From the NCBI GenBank assembly GCA_010015675.1, contig ML976980.1, forward strand, positions 240,318 to 261,950: 21,633 nt of DNA, given 5' to 3'. Within the stretch, counting starts at the first letter, position 1; each line of letters opens with the position of its first letter. Positions 9,915 through 19,642 of this stretch are shown here, piece after piece. The notes under the pieces are model-generated. The model was not told the origin of the DNA. It did no database searches and was given only the letters and a program-made list of their open reading frames with translations. The position numbers were made by a program, and so were the translations under genes. The DNA comes from Byssothecium circinans (lineage: Eukaryota; Ascomycota; Dothideomycetes; Pleosporales; Massarinaceae).

Positions 9915-10684
9915 ATACCTTAATAATAAAGGTCTAAACGACTCTAACACAAAGGCAGACTACTGCTTACCCTTAGCGCATATAATAGAGGCTAATTCTA
10001 AAGCTATTAAAGTGCTGCTAAGGCCTTTAATATTAAGCCTCGCGTCCTTACTAAACGCGCTAAAGGAATACTGTTTTAACTAGAAATAGTACTAAACTAT
10101 TTAAAACTATCCTTAACTAAGTAGGAAATACTTATCCTATATATCTTTAACCTTAATTCGCGAGGATTCGCGCCTACGTTAGATAAAGTATTAGATATAG
10201 CGAATAAACCACTACGCAAGCAGGGTAGTAAGAAAGTAGGCATTAACTAGGTAGAATAGTTTATAAACTATTTAAAATAGTTATAAATAGTTTAGAACTA
10301 TTTAAAGGACTGTTAGAGAGTACTATAGGAAGATCCTAAGGTAGTTAGCACGTAGTTTAAGCTTATATAAGATACTAAAGTAAAGTACAGTGTACATGAT
10401 AATAATATATATAACTTTAATAAGACTAGCTTTTAGATAGGTGTTATTAGCTCTATAAAAGTGGTTACTAGCTTAGAGAAGCAAGAAAGGTCTATAATAA
10501 TTTAGCTAGGCGATAAGGAGTAGGTAACAGATATCTAGAGTATATATTTAAATAGTACATTTACCTTACTATTTATTATATATAAAGGACGCGTCTATAT
10601 CTCTTTATAGTACTAGGAAGCTAATATACTACGTAATTAGAAGATCTTAGTCTTAGAGAATAGATAGACAACTAATAAGCTTAG
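9915..10684 (+). pseudogene. decayed Fot1-like transposase, 5' portion (split copy)
   Basis: The homologous start codon is ATA at 9915-9917 (ATG in the sibling at 19643). The frame covers the psq-like helix-turn-helix, the CENP-B-like region (the SRGFAPT block is readable near 10160) and the first catalytic block, then ends at the G2 insertion in the LSL region. The C-terminal portion is at 18252-19188. Stops are frequent. Confidence 0.88.
10680..10684. repeat. G2 target-site duplication, left copy
   Basis: CTTAG immediately before the 5' LTR matches CTTAG at 18247-18251 immediately after the 3' LTR. In the uninterrupted transposase at 19562 the homologous site contains this 5-mer once. Five bp is the usual duplication length for Ty3/gypsy integrases. 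Confidence 0.93.
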
Positions 10685-11172
10685 TATTACAAATAAAAAA
10701 GATACAAGGTATCTAGAACTAGATAATGCAGCGCAGAAGGTGTTAAGCCTAGGGAATAGCAACATGATAATACGCGGGGCAGGATTAGGTCAGCAGTTAC
10801 ATAATATTAATCTCGCTAAGATAGCTAATCTTAAGAGATTAGGCCTATATAAGGGAGTAAGAGTAATCTTACCCTTAAAGGTAATCTTTAAAGATTAAGG
10901 ACTATAGGATAAATTAAAGGAATAGAATAAGTAGTATAAAGACTAGACAGATTTCCTTTATTTTTCTAATTCTAATTCTTTGTAGTTAACTCTCTATAGT
11001 TTATCTTTTACCTAGATTAATACTTAGTTATTCTATAGTTTATTATAGAATTAGTTGCTTCGCACGTTTACCTCTTAAATTACTAAAGACTAACTACTTA
11101 ACGTATACACCTTATACTAACTAACCTCCCCTAACACGGATTAGGATCTAGCTAGTATACTCTTTAGTAACA
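10685..11172 (+). repeat. G2 5' LTR
   Basis: 488 bp, aligned end to end without gaps to the 3' LTR. By hand alignment there are about 39 differences, all but one of them transitions, which is the RIP pattern rather than ageing. A TATAAA at 10935-10940 is shared with the 3' LTR (18009-18014) and could mark the promoter, but TA-rich mutation makes such motifs cheap here. Confidence 0.93.
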
Positions 11173-11211
11173 CTTTAACTACCTACAGGTTTAAGAACCT
11201 AAACGTATGAT

Positions 11212-13590
11212 ATAGCAGCTCCTAAGACCCTACGTGCTGCTAGCAGTAGTGTTAACACACCTGCTTTAAGTCTAGTATTAGTAATAGCTAACTAGGCTAA
11301 CTAGATATAGTAATAGGCTAAATAGATTAATAGATTAATATAGGCGATTGCTTAACTCTAGGCTAAGGATAGTGTACCCTGTAGAAAGATTACGGCGCTA
11401 GAAAAGTATGATAGAGGATAAGATAGCTTAAAGCTATTCTTTACTAATATAGATTTGTACTGTTGGTTTAACTCTATAATAGGGGACTAAGACAAGATCT
11501 TCGCGGCTAGTATACACCTAAAGGATAAGGCAGCTACCTAGATACAACCCTTTATAAACAACTATCTTACAAATAAGATAAAGTATTGCAAAGATAATAC
11601 GAAGGCTATCTTTAAGAACTAGACAGCGTTTAAGGAAGAGATTTAGAAGGTATTTAGCAAACTTAATAAAGAGACCTAAGTAGAGCAAAAGATATCTTAG
11701 ATCTAGTAGGAGAAGTTAGTCGCAAAGTATGTAATAAAGTTTAAGTAGCTGTAGTTAAAGATTAATTAGAATAATACGCTATTGCGCACAGCCTTCTATA
11801 ATAGGCTAAAAGAGACTGTTAAGGATAGGATAATCTATTACAATAAACTAGACAACTTATAAGATATAATTAATCTAGCAACCTAAATTAATAACTAACT
11901 CTATAAATAAGTACTATAGAAGAAGTAATAGGACACTATAGTCATTCTTAACTCTAGAAGATATAGAAAGCTAAAAATACTATAATATAACCGCAATAGT
12001 AATGTAGTAATAATAGATAAAGTCTAATAAAAAAAGTAATTTAATAAGCGCGGAGGAAGATAGCCTAACAGCTTAACCTACAAACAACGCTAGGAATGCT
12101 TTAAGAAGAAAGCATGTCTCTAATATAGTAAAGTAGGATACTTCTACAGAAACTACCTAAAGAATTAAGGATAAGCTAGCAAGCTTAAGGCAATTAAAAT
12201 TAGGATAATTAAATTCTAGGTAATAGAGACTAAGGAAGATAAACTAGAAACGCTATAATAGTAACCTACTCCTTGCCTACCTTTAGAATAAGATTAAGCA
12301 ATAGAACTACCTAATAAAGATGTTAGCAATATAAAACCTATCTTAGCCTAGATAATAAGCTCTAAGGCTAAGTATAAAATAGCCTATTTTTTAAACTAGA
12401 TAGACGACCATGAGGTCCTTTAATAGCTTAAAGAAAGTCTATACTAGATATGCAGGGGAGACTCGCATAAGAGAGACACATGTACCTAAGATATATTAGT
12501 ACGCGGAAGACATGCTAACAAAGCAGTAGTAGAAGTAGTAAAGGAATAAAGCCTACAGACAAAAGTATAATAAATTAAGGTTAATAATGAGCATAGCGAA
12601 GTTAATTAGTATAACTGCATAAGGGAGCATTATATGCTTTATATGCAAAAGAGAAGGAGCGTGTGACACACGCCTAGACTAGCTTCTTATACCTTACTTC
12701 TTAAGAAAGATTACTTAGAAGATAACTACTATATACACCGCTTTAAGTACTAGTAAAAATAGCATGAACGCCTAAGTTAGAATAGATACTATAACACGTA
12801 TTACTAACTATATTAGCTAAGTAAGCACATCGCAGGATATTAGCTAGCTAGTTAAATAGATGGTGAGGTATTAGTATACAAGAATAATAAGTGCCTACAC
12901 TAGTACCTTATAGGGCATTCTAGGGACAACAAATATAAGAAGCTTAAATAAAACTAATATAACGTACTACCTAAGTGTATATTCTACCTCTTCCTAAAGG
13001 AAGAAGTAGTATAGACTAGGCGTAGAGCTAACTATAAGCTATTACTCCCTTCTAAGTGCCTAGTAGATAAATGCTAACGTTACGAATACCTAGCTCTTCT
13101 TAATAAAATAAAGGAAGATGCCTTTAGAAGGAAGCACGCACTTACATAATAAGTATAGCGAACGTTGCTAGATTAGTAATACTAGTTACGGAGTTATCTA
13201 GAAGAAAGAGTAGCTAAAGATAATATCTTATATACTTAGACTATAAGACACCCTTTTAGAGCTATTAGAAAAGGAAGTTATACTAACTTGCCTTATAACT
13301 AGTACTATAATAACTTATATTAAGAATATTTATTAGAAAAACTCTAAAAAGGATTCCTACGAAGGGATAACCTATCGACAGAGCATGCACGCCTGTTATA
13401 GATAGCCTGCTACGAGAACAGCTATTAGATTTATATCTTTAAGAAATAAAGAGTAGGGTAGTTTCTAAAGAAACCTAAAGAGTTAAAAAACTAGAATACT
13501 ACTAAGGATAAGGTTACGCTAGTAAGAGCATTCCTACAACAACACTATATAATATACGATACCTAGAGCTACTAATTCATTAACTAAAAG
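11212..13590 (+). pseudogene. G2 gag with CCHC knuckle and long C-terminal extension
   Basis: One frame can be followed for about 2.4 kb. A likely start is the ATA at 11212-11214 (ATG before G-to-A), opening IAAPKTLRAASSS. A Gln-rich, coiled-coil-like stretch follows (AN, then a run of TAG/TAA at Gln sites, 11292-11345), then the retrotransposon gag core (LKDKAAT near 11521, AFYNRLKETVKDRI near 11791), and a knuckle at 12115-12156 reading C-L-stop-Y-S-K-V-G-Y-F-Y-R-N-Y, in which ligand 1 is still Cys and ligands 4, 9 and 14 are Tyr. After the knuckle the same frame continues about 470 codons with a His/Cys/Tyr-bearing block near 12721-12850 (NYYIHRF) and basic stretches. That extension is not a domain I can name. 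Gag would form the particle core. Confidence 0.75.
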
Positions 13591-13595
13591 TAGAG

Positions 13596-14100
13596 GTGCG
13601 CGTATATAGTTGCAAGCTTATAGTACTTATAGATAGTAGAGCTGTATAGATAATTATCTCCCTATAAGTAGTTAAGAAATATAATATACCTTATTAAGAT
13701 AAGGAATATCTAATATAAGTAGTATTAGCTAACAATAGACTAATGTCCTACAGTAATAGATTCTTAAGGTTAGAAACCTAAGAAGTATTATTCTACGTAC
13801 TTAGAATTAAAGATATAATATCTCTTAACATTATAGATTTTAGTAAAGAAGATATATTAATTAGTTACAATTAGCTTAGGAAGCACAATCCTACTATTAA
13901 TTAGTAGAAACGCATAATATTTAGCTAAGAACTAGCGCGTAAGGTTGCTAGAATACGCTACAAGAGATTAAGCCTAGTAATCTAGAGCTCACCTAGTTAG
14001 ACTAAATAAATTAGCAAGATATTACCTTATAAAATTAGAAAGATCTATAAAAAGGACCCTTTTTAAATAGGAGTTATCTAGATATAGAGAGTTACGCCTA
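13596..14100 (+). pseudogene. G2 protease region (start of pol)
   Basis: The frame shifts by one base relative to gag between about 13560 and 13600 and then reads EVRVYSCKLIVLIDSRAV, with Asp-Ser-Arg at 13632-13640. Retropepsins have Asp-Ser/Thr-Gly here; GGA to AGA is a G-to-A change. The catalytic Asp is intact. The change from gag to pol phase is compatible with a -1 frameshift, but an indel cannot be excluded. Confidence 0.75.
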
Positions 14101-14319
14101 TAAAGGATAAACCCTAACTAACAATACTACTAGAATACGAGGAGTTTCAAGACCTATTCAAGGAATAAGATAAAACTGTATTACTAGATTACTAGGAATA
14201 GGATTATGAGATTTACCTAGAGGAAGGCGCGAAGCTACGCCTAAGACTAATATACCCGCTAACGCAAGACTAGTAGAAGAAACTGCGGACTTACATTAAG
14301 AAGAATATAAAGTAAGGGT

Positions 14320-15100
14320 ATATAAGAGAAAGTATAAGCCTAATAGCTTTACTAATTCTCTTTGTCTCTAAGAAGAATAGAAAGCTACGACTCTATATAG
14401 ATTACAGATAGCTTAACTATATTATAAAGAAGAACTAATACCCTTTTCCTTTAATCTAGGAACTTATAGACCGCCTTTAAGGAGTTAAGTAGATTACGAA
14501 ATTTAATATGTGAGATAGTTTCTATTGAATACAAATTGCTAAGGGCTTTAAATAGCTGATAGCCTTTAAAACTTAATATAGACTATATAAGTATACGGTT
14601 ATACCCTTTAGACTAACAAATACGCCTATAACGTTTTAGGCGCTTATTAATAAGGCACTTTGTAAATACCTAGACGTTTTTATAACTACGTACCTAGATA
14701 ATATACTAGTGTATACCTTAAGAACACTTAAGAATTATATTAAACATATTAAGAAAGTACTTAGGAAGCTTAGGGAGTATTAATTACCCTTATAGCTAGA
14801 GAAGTACGAATTCTACGCTATAGAGATAGACTACTTAGGATTTGTAGTTTTATAAGATGGCATTACTATAGACCTAAAGAAAGTCAAAACTATAAAGGAA
14901 TAGCTAAAACCTAAGATAGTTAAAGATATATAATCCTTCCTAGGATTTGCTAACTTCTACTAGAAGTTTATTATAGGATATTTAAAAACTATAACGCCTC
15001 TTACAGAAACTACTAAGAAAGAAAAGAGATTCTATTAGGGATAGGAATAGTAGAAGGCTTTTAAGAAGCTTAAGGAATTATTCTTATTAGCCCCTATATT
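14320..15100 (+). pseudogene. G2 reverse transcriptase
   Basis: Typical Ty3/gypsy RT blocks in order: LFVSKKNRKLRLYIDYR (near 14358), YPFPLI, the IQIAKGFK block, VIPFRLTNTPITF, and the catalytic box YLDN at 14691-14702 (family YLDD, GAT to AAT). Then the LEKYEF-type block and YLGFVV thumb at about 14832, and FLGFANFY near 14938. Same frame as protease. Inactive: second catalytic Asp lost, many stops. Confidence 0.9.
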
Positions 15101-15720
15101 ATAGATGCACGACCTAGAATAGCTACTGCGAGTAGAGACAGATACATTAGACTATACCTTAGGAGCAATCCTTTTATAGCAAGGTAAGGATAAAAAGTAG
15201 AGCCTAGTATTCTACTACTCTTAAAAGTTCTTAAGAGTAGAACTTAATTATAACATTTATAATAAGGAACTACTAGCGATAGTAGATGCTTTTAAATAAT
15301 AGCGAGCCTAGTTAGTAGGCGCTAAATACTAGGTAGAGGTATATTTAGATTACTAGAACCTAATAAGTTTTATAATAACTAAGAAACTTAACTAACAATA
15401 GGTTAGATAGGCTAAGATAATAGTAGATTATAACTTTAAGGTCTACTATCGCCTAGGATTACTAAACAAAGTAGTAGATACTCTTAGCTAAAGATCTAAC
15501 CTTTAGGAAACAAATAGACCTATTACGTATAACGCGGTCCTATAGAAGGACAACAATAGAAGCCTAGGATATAATTAACCCTAACTAGTCTAGGTAGCTA
15601 GGATTGATTACTAGGGACTAGAGGTATATAACTTTGTAGACTACAATTACTTAACCCTAGAACAAAGGATAGAATATAACTTAGTTAAGCATCTTAGGGC
15701 AAGGCTACCCTAAGATAAGG
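15101..15720 (+). pseudogene. G2 RNase H
   Basis: The frame continues with LLRVETDTLDYTLGAIL (first Asp at 15141-15143), NYNIYNKELLAIVDAF with the acidic E retained, and a LDYQNLISF block (family TDHKNL). It ends with the connector toward integrase. The enzyme would remove the RNA strand of the RNA:DNA hybrid. Confidence 0.88.
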
Positions 15721-16840
15721 AACAATAGATTATACTGCGCAAAGCTCTTGCACTAACCTTGATACGAAAACTACACAAGTCTAAAGAGTATAGACACCCT
15801 AGAATTAATAAAATAGTTTAATAGATTTTAAATAAGTACTTAATACCTAATATACGAAAAACAGTTTAGAACATAATAGGTAACTATTTAGCATATTCTA
15901 AGAATAAGTCTAAGAGATATAAGCCTTATAGATTACTCTAATCGCTAGAACTACCCGCACGCCTATAGATTAGCGTTATAATAGACTTTATTATAAAGCT
16001 CCCAAAATTATTAGAATCTAGATCCATATAGCTATGTAATTTAATGTTAGTAATTGTTGATTAATTAACTAAAGCATTAATATTCGTACTAATAAAAGAA
16101 ACGGTTATAGCTAAAGAAATAGCTTATAAAGTAACTAAGGCACTTGTTAGTTAATATAGTATACTAGAATAGTTTATTACTAACTATAGAACACTATTTA
16201 CTTCTAAGTATTAAAGCATATTCCTTACAAAGCTTAGAGTTAATAAGAAGCTTTTAACTAGCTTCTATCTGTAGATAGATAGTTAGATAGAACGAACGAA
16301 CTAGACACTAGAACAGTATCTAAGGATATACGCTAATAAGCTATAGGATAACTAGGTTAAACTCCTACTAACAGTATAATTAGCCTATAATAGTATAAGA
16401 TTCTTAACAATAGGATACTCACCGCACTACGCGAATTATAGATATAAGCTAATTGCTTATCGAAATCCTAAAGACGTTAAGAGTCTTTTAGCTAGAGCTA
16501 ATAATAAGGCACGACTCCTTCACGAATTATATAATAAATTAAGCTAATAAATTGCTTAATAAAACCTTACGACAACTAAATTAGCAAATAAGAAAAGGCT
16601 TAAGGGACTAACTTTTAAAAAGGGGGATAAAGTTTTCCTATTACGAAAAAATTTAAAAACTAAATAGCTATATAATAAACTAGACAACCTCTAAATAGGA
16701 CTATTCTAGATCTTAGAGGCTAAGGGACTAGTAACGTTTAGACTAAAACTCCCTAAAAGCATACGTATATACCTTATTTTTTATAAATTACTCTTTAAAC
16801 TAGCACTACTAGACGCTAAAGTTAAAACGCGAATTAAGCT
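15721..16840 (+). pseudogene. G2 integrase
   Basis: An HHCC-like N-terminal region (RKLHKSKEYRHPRINK; the two Cys positions read NYLAYS, Tyr for Cys) is followed by the DDE core: first Asp at 15984-15986 (IIDFIIKLP), second now Asn at 16182-16184 (ITNYR for family ITDRG), Glu intact at 16290-16292 (IERTN). The spacing from second Asp to Glu is 36 codons, the DD35E pattern of retroviral-type integrases. After it comes YNSIRFLTIGYSPHYANY, typical of Ty3/gypsy. The enzyme inserts the cDNA and makes the 5-bp duplication seen here. Confidence 0.9.
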
Positions 16841-17045
16841 TAAGGATAAAGACTACAAGGTTAAGGAAATTAAAGACCTATAAAAATACAAGCGTTAGTA
16901 GAAGTACTTAGTTAAATAAAAGGACTAGCTAAATAGCTAGAACACTTAGGAACTAATATAGAATCTTATAGGCTATAAGGATTTAGTAAAGGACTATTAC
17001 TAATAGTATTTAAAGGCAGTAGTTCTAAGTTCGCTAGGAAAGTAG
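16841..17045 (+). pseudogene. G2 C-terminal chromodomain
   Basis: At the end of pol the frame reads DYKVKEIKDL, then KYLVK, then NT-stop-ELI (family W-E-P at this spot, TGG now TAG) and NLIG, over 16851-16980. This is the chromodomain pattern (three strands and a C-terminal helix, with aromatic residues and the SENTW-type motif) found in chromoviruses, where it targets integration to particular histone marks. Aromatic cage residues cannot all be checked because several Trp codons are now stops. Pol ends at TAG 17043-17045 or shortly after. Confidence 0.82.
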
Positions 17046-17097
17046 AAAAGTTAAAGGATAAAGAAGAATTAAATAAGAAAGAAGAGTTAGCCTACAA

Positions 17098-17523
17098 CTA
17101 GCCTAAGTTAGTTAATAATACGGGTAGCAATAGTAAAGGCGTAATAGTAGCATCTATACTCTTAGAAGTAGTAGTTAATAATCTAGCCTTACGCTTAAGG
17201 CTCTCTATCTCTTCTATTAAAGCTAACTTTTAATAGTATATCTCCTTCTCCTAATAATTAAGATATAGAAGCTCTAGTTACGACTTACGTAAAGACTTCT
17301 TAAGCTTAAGTAGACACTAACATACGTAATCCTACTTTGTATTAAGCTTAGCCTACTCTTAAGGAGTTACAACTAGATTACACTTAGAGTTATAATCTAG
17401 ATACTTAAAATAACGCTTAGAATCTAAGCTTATAATGCACTTTTAACCCTTTTTATAACAAATTAAATAAGGGGAAGGTATCTTACAGCTGTTCGCTAGG
17501 ATGCAATAAGTAAGCAGTTTTTA
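17098..17523 (-). pseudogene. antisense frame: Zn2Cys6-spaced cysteine array plus coiled coil
   Basis: Opposite in strand to gag-pol, in the gap between the end of pol (17045) and the 3' LTR. Read on the minus strand from about 17520 to 17098 (about 140 codons), it starts with a cysteine array at 17469-17380: six ligand positions spaced CX2CX6CX8CX2CX6C. Three remain TGT/TGC (17460-17458, a TGC near 17439, and 17382-17380) and three are TAT (Tyr), the expected RIP product of TGT. This is exactly the spacing of fungal GAL4-type Zn(II)2Cys6 clusters. A lysine/leucine/glutamate-rich segment follows with heptad-like leucines (LLKLKKSLRKS, KLALIEEIESLKRKARLL), suggesting a coiled coil. Several Gln/Trp codons are stops, there is no intact ATG, and it cannot be expressed as it stands. 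DNA-binding is only inferred from spacing; it could also be another small zinc module. Confidence 0.62.
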
Positions 17524-17744
17524 ACGCGCAGTAGAAGAGCTAGCAGGTATAAACAGTAAATCTATATAAGGAACCTTTAGGACTTAAGGACAGGATTCCC
17601 TAGGTATAGTTAGGTAGGAAGTTAAAGAATATCTAAAAAGGATATAATACTACTTATAATAAGGAGCTTACGCGCTTTATACGCTAGCTAAGACTTAACG
17701 CGGTACAGCAGCTAGACCTTTTAGGTTATTAGGACGATAATCCT
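17524..17744. other. G2 untranslated segment before the polypurine tract
   Basis: Between the antisense frame and the polypurine tract. No coding frame recognised. It would hold the 5' leader or promoter of the antisense gene if that gene had its own, but no promoter motif stands out. Confidence 0.4.
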
Positions 17745-17755
17745 AAAGAGGGGGA
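17745..17755 (+). other. G2 polypurine tract
   Basis: AAAGAGGGGGA lies three bases before the 3' LTR, the standard place for the plus-strand primer of LTR retrotransposons. It keeps its five Gs in an otherwise AT-rich stretch. Confidence 0.85.
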
Positions 17756-17758
17756 TAA

Positions 17759-18246
17759 TATTATAAATAAAAAAGATATAGGGTATCTAGAACTAGATAA
17801 TGCAGCGTAGAAGGTATTAAGCCTAGGGAATAGCAATATAATAATACGCAAGGCAGGATTAAGTTAGCGGTTACGTAACATTAATCTTGCTAAGATAGCT
17901 AATCTTAAGAGATTAGGCCTATATAAGGGAGTAGGAGTAATCTTACCCTTAGATGTAATCTTTAGAGATTAGAGACTATAGGACAGATTAAAGGAATAAA
18001 ATAAGTAGTATAAAAACTAGATAGATTTCCTTTATCTTTTTAATTCTAATTCTTTATAGTTAACTCTCTATAGTTTATCTTTTACCTAGATTAATACTTA
18101 GTTATTCTATAGTTTATTATAGAATTAGTTACTTTGTACGTTTACTTCTTAAACTACTAAAGACTAACTACCTAACGTATACACCTTATACTAACTAACC
18201 TCCCCTAACATGGATTAGGATCTAGTTAGTATACCCCTTAGTAACA
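17759..18246 (+). repeat. G2 3' LTR
   Basis: 488 bp, begins TATTAT directly after the polypurine tract and ends GTAACA directly before the CTTAG duplication. More TpA-converted than the 5' LTR at some sites and less at others, so both were mutated independently after insertion. Confidence 0.93.
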
Positions 18247-18251
18247 CTTAG
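18247..18251. repeat. G2 target-site duplication, right copy
   Basis: Second copy of CTTAG, directly after the GTAACA end of the 3' LTR and directly before the resumed transposase sequence. Confidence 0.93.
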
Positions 18252-19188
18252 TCTTACGTAGTTAAAGTACTTTAATAAGTATATAAAGGCAAGAACTATT
18301 AGCGTCTATTAGTTGCTAATTTTAGATAGCTACAAAAGCTACCTTAATTAAGATTTTAAGGATTATTATTATAATAATAAAATTCTTACGCTCTATATAC
18401 TACTATACTTGTTATATATTCTCTAGCTACTTAATATAGTATATTTCTTACTACTTAAGCATAAGTACTCTAATATTATTTAGGGCTTAGTGTAATAATA
18501 CGTCTACTATATTAATAAGGAAGCGTTCCTACCAGCCTTTAAAGACGCGTTTTTAAGCGTATTTATAGTTTAGAACTATTAAAAGGCCTTTAAGGTAATA
18601 GGGCTAGTCCCTTTAAACGCATAGGTAGTACTTAATTACTTTAATATACGTAAACGTACCCTACTAGGACCCCTACTACTAGAGACGCTATAGCTATTAA
18701 GGACTCTAAGTAATACACGTGAATTTAGCTTATAGTTAAAGTTTGTATATAATTCTATTACTTAGTTACTATAAACAGCGTAGGATAGGCTTTTGCAGCT
18801 TATTAAAGGTACTAAGTTAGTGCTATATAATACTACGCTTATAAAGTCACGTATTAAAGAGCTTAAAAAGTAACTTACAGTAGTAACTAAGCGTAAAATA
18901 CGTAAATATAAGTATCTTTAGAAGGGTAGTACTATAGAGTTTAGTCCTATAGTAGACTAGGTTAGTTTTAAACTATTAGAAACTATTTAAAACTATAAGA
19001 GGGCAAGGGTAGAGGGTAAACATAAAGTGTAATAACTAGGTATTCACTACTACAGCAACTATAGTAAGGCTAGGCATAACGCGAGAATATATTAAGTAGA
19101 TAAAGAAGGTTCTTCTAAGTTAGAGGCTAGTACTTAGTTTATTATATTAAGTAGCAATATAGATACTAACAATAATAAAGTTAAGTAA
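18252..19188 (+). pseudogene. decayed Fot1-like transposase, 3' portion (split copy)
   Basis: This continues the frame broken at 10684. It reads LLILDSY where the family has LILDGH (second catalytic Asp kept), then the C-terminal region and the mutated CCHC knuckle, ending at TAA 19186-19188, the position homologous to the stop of the 19562 copy. The right terminal inverted repeat follows. Confidence 0.88.
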
Positions 19189-19295
19189 GTTAGTATTACT
19201 AAGGAATTATAGGCGGTTTAGTAGTATAGGTAGTTTAGTAGTACTTTATATTATTACTTACTAGTCTTTATATTTCTCTTTAATTACTATATATA

Positions 19296-19559
19296 ACGTA
19301 AAGTACTACTAAACCGCCTATACTACTAAACTGCCTACAATTCCTTAGTAACACTAACTCTATCTTTAATACAAAAATGCCTTAATAATAAAGGTCTAAA
19401 TAACTCTAACATAAAGGTAGACTATAGCTTACCCTTAGCGTATATAATAGAGGCTAATTCTAAAGCTATTAAAGCGCTGCTAAGGCCTTTAATATTAAGC
19501 TTTACGTCTTTACTAAATACGCTAAAGGAATACTATTTTAACTAGAAATAGTACTAAAC
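19296..19559 (+). mobile_element. left end of a Fot1/pogo-like transposon, interrupted
   Basis: Begins after TA (19294-19295) with ACGTAAAGTACTACTAAACC. The frame has an intact ATG at 19377-19379 and proceeds into the psq-like region, then at GTACTAAAC-TA gives way to the next left end at 19562. Its continuation (TTTAAAACTATCC in siblings) does not appear after 21414. Its 63-bp terminal repeat (19296-19358) is an exact complement of the right end at 21350-21412, so those two ends probably belong to one original element. Confidence 0.88.
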
Positions 19560-19561
19560 TA

Positions 19562-19624
19562 ACGTAAAGCACTACCAAACCGCGCACACCACCGAACCGC
19601 GCAGAATTCCTTGGCAACACTATC
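19562..19624 (+). repeat. left terminal inverted repeat with internal 17-bp tandem repeat
   Basis: Within this least mutated end, CACTACCAAACCGCGCA (19570-19586) is followed directly by CACCACCGAACCGCGCA (19587-19603), a 17-bp tandem pair differing at two sites. The same pair is recognisable in the 9834 copy at 9842-9858 and 9859-9875. Repeated blocks in a terminal repeat are candidate transposase binding sites. Confidence 0.85.
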
Positions 19625-19642
19625 ACCATCTTCAACGCGAAA

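Larger units (their letters stand above)
10685..18246 (+). mobile_element. G2: full-length chromodomain Ty3/gypsy retrotransposon (chromovirus)
   Basis: A 7562-bp element with 488-bp LTRs at both ends, ends TATTAC (probably TGTTAC before mutation) and GTAACA, a 5-bp target duplication, and a polypurine tract. Domain order on the plus strand is gag, protease, RT, RNase H, integrase, chromodomain, the order of Ty3/gypsy chromoviruses. The pol frame is unbroken in phase from about 13600 to 17045 but carries very many TAG/TAA codons, so it is dead by substitution rather than by indels. Between pol and the 3' LTR lies an extra antisense frame (17098-17523). It retains more CpA and TpG than the Fot copy it entered, consistent with being younger. 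Confidence 0.95.
9834..19251 (+). mobile_element. complete Fot1/pogo-like transposon split by retrotransposon G2
   Basis: The left end ACGTAAAGTACTACTAAACC begins after a TA at 9832-9833, and the right end (mutated to ATAT) stops at 19251 before TA at 19252-19253. The element is cut after 10684 and resumes at 18252. Removing G2 and one copy of the CTTAG duplication leaves 851 + 1000 = 1851 bp, exactly the length of the copy at 19562-21412. Heavily mutated: the first two acidic residues near the DDE first block read Asn and Lys (NFNKTSF for family NFDET). Confidence 0.95.

Noticed and set aside
10935..10940. TATAAA in the G2 LTRs as a promoter
   Set aside because: Shared by both LTRs, but RIP generates TA-rich hexamers throughout the window, so the motif alone does not support a promoter feature.
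11173..11200. tRNA primer-binding site after the 5' LTR
   Set aside because: No TGG-type start complementary to a tRNA 3' end is visible. The site may be mutated or the element self-primed; I cannot place it.
12659..12673. Perfect palindrome GCGTGTGACACACGC
   Set aside because: It falls inside the gag-phase coding extension of G2, with no partner elements nearby; most likely chance within coding sequence.
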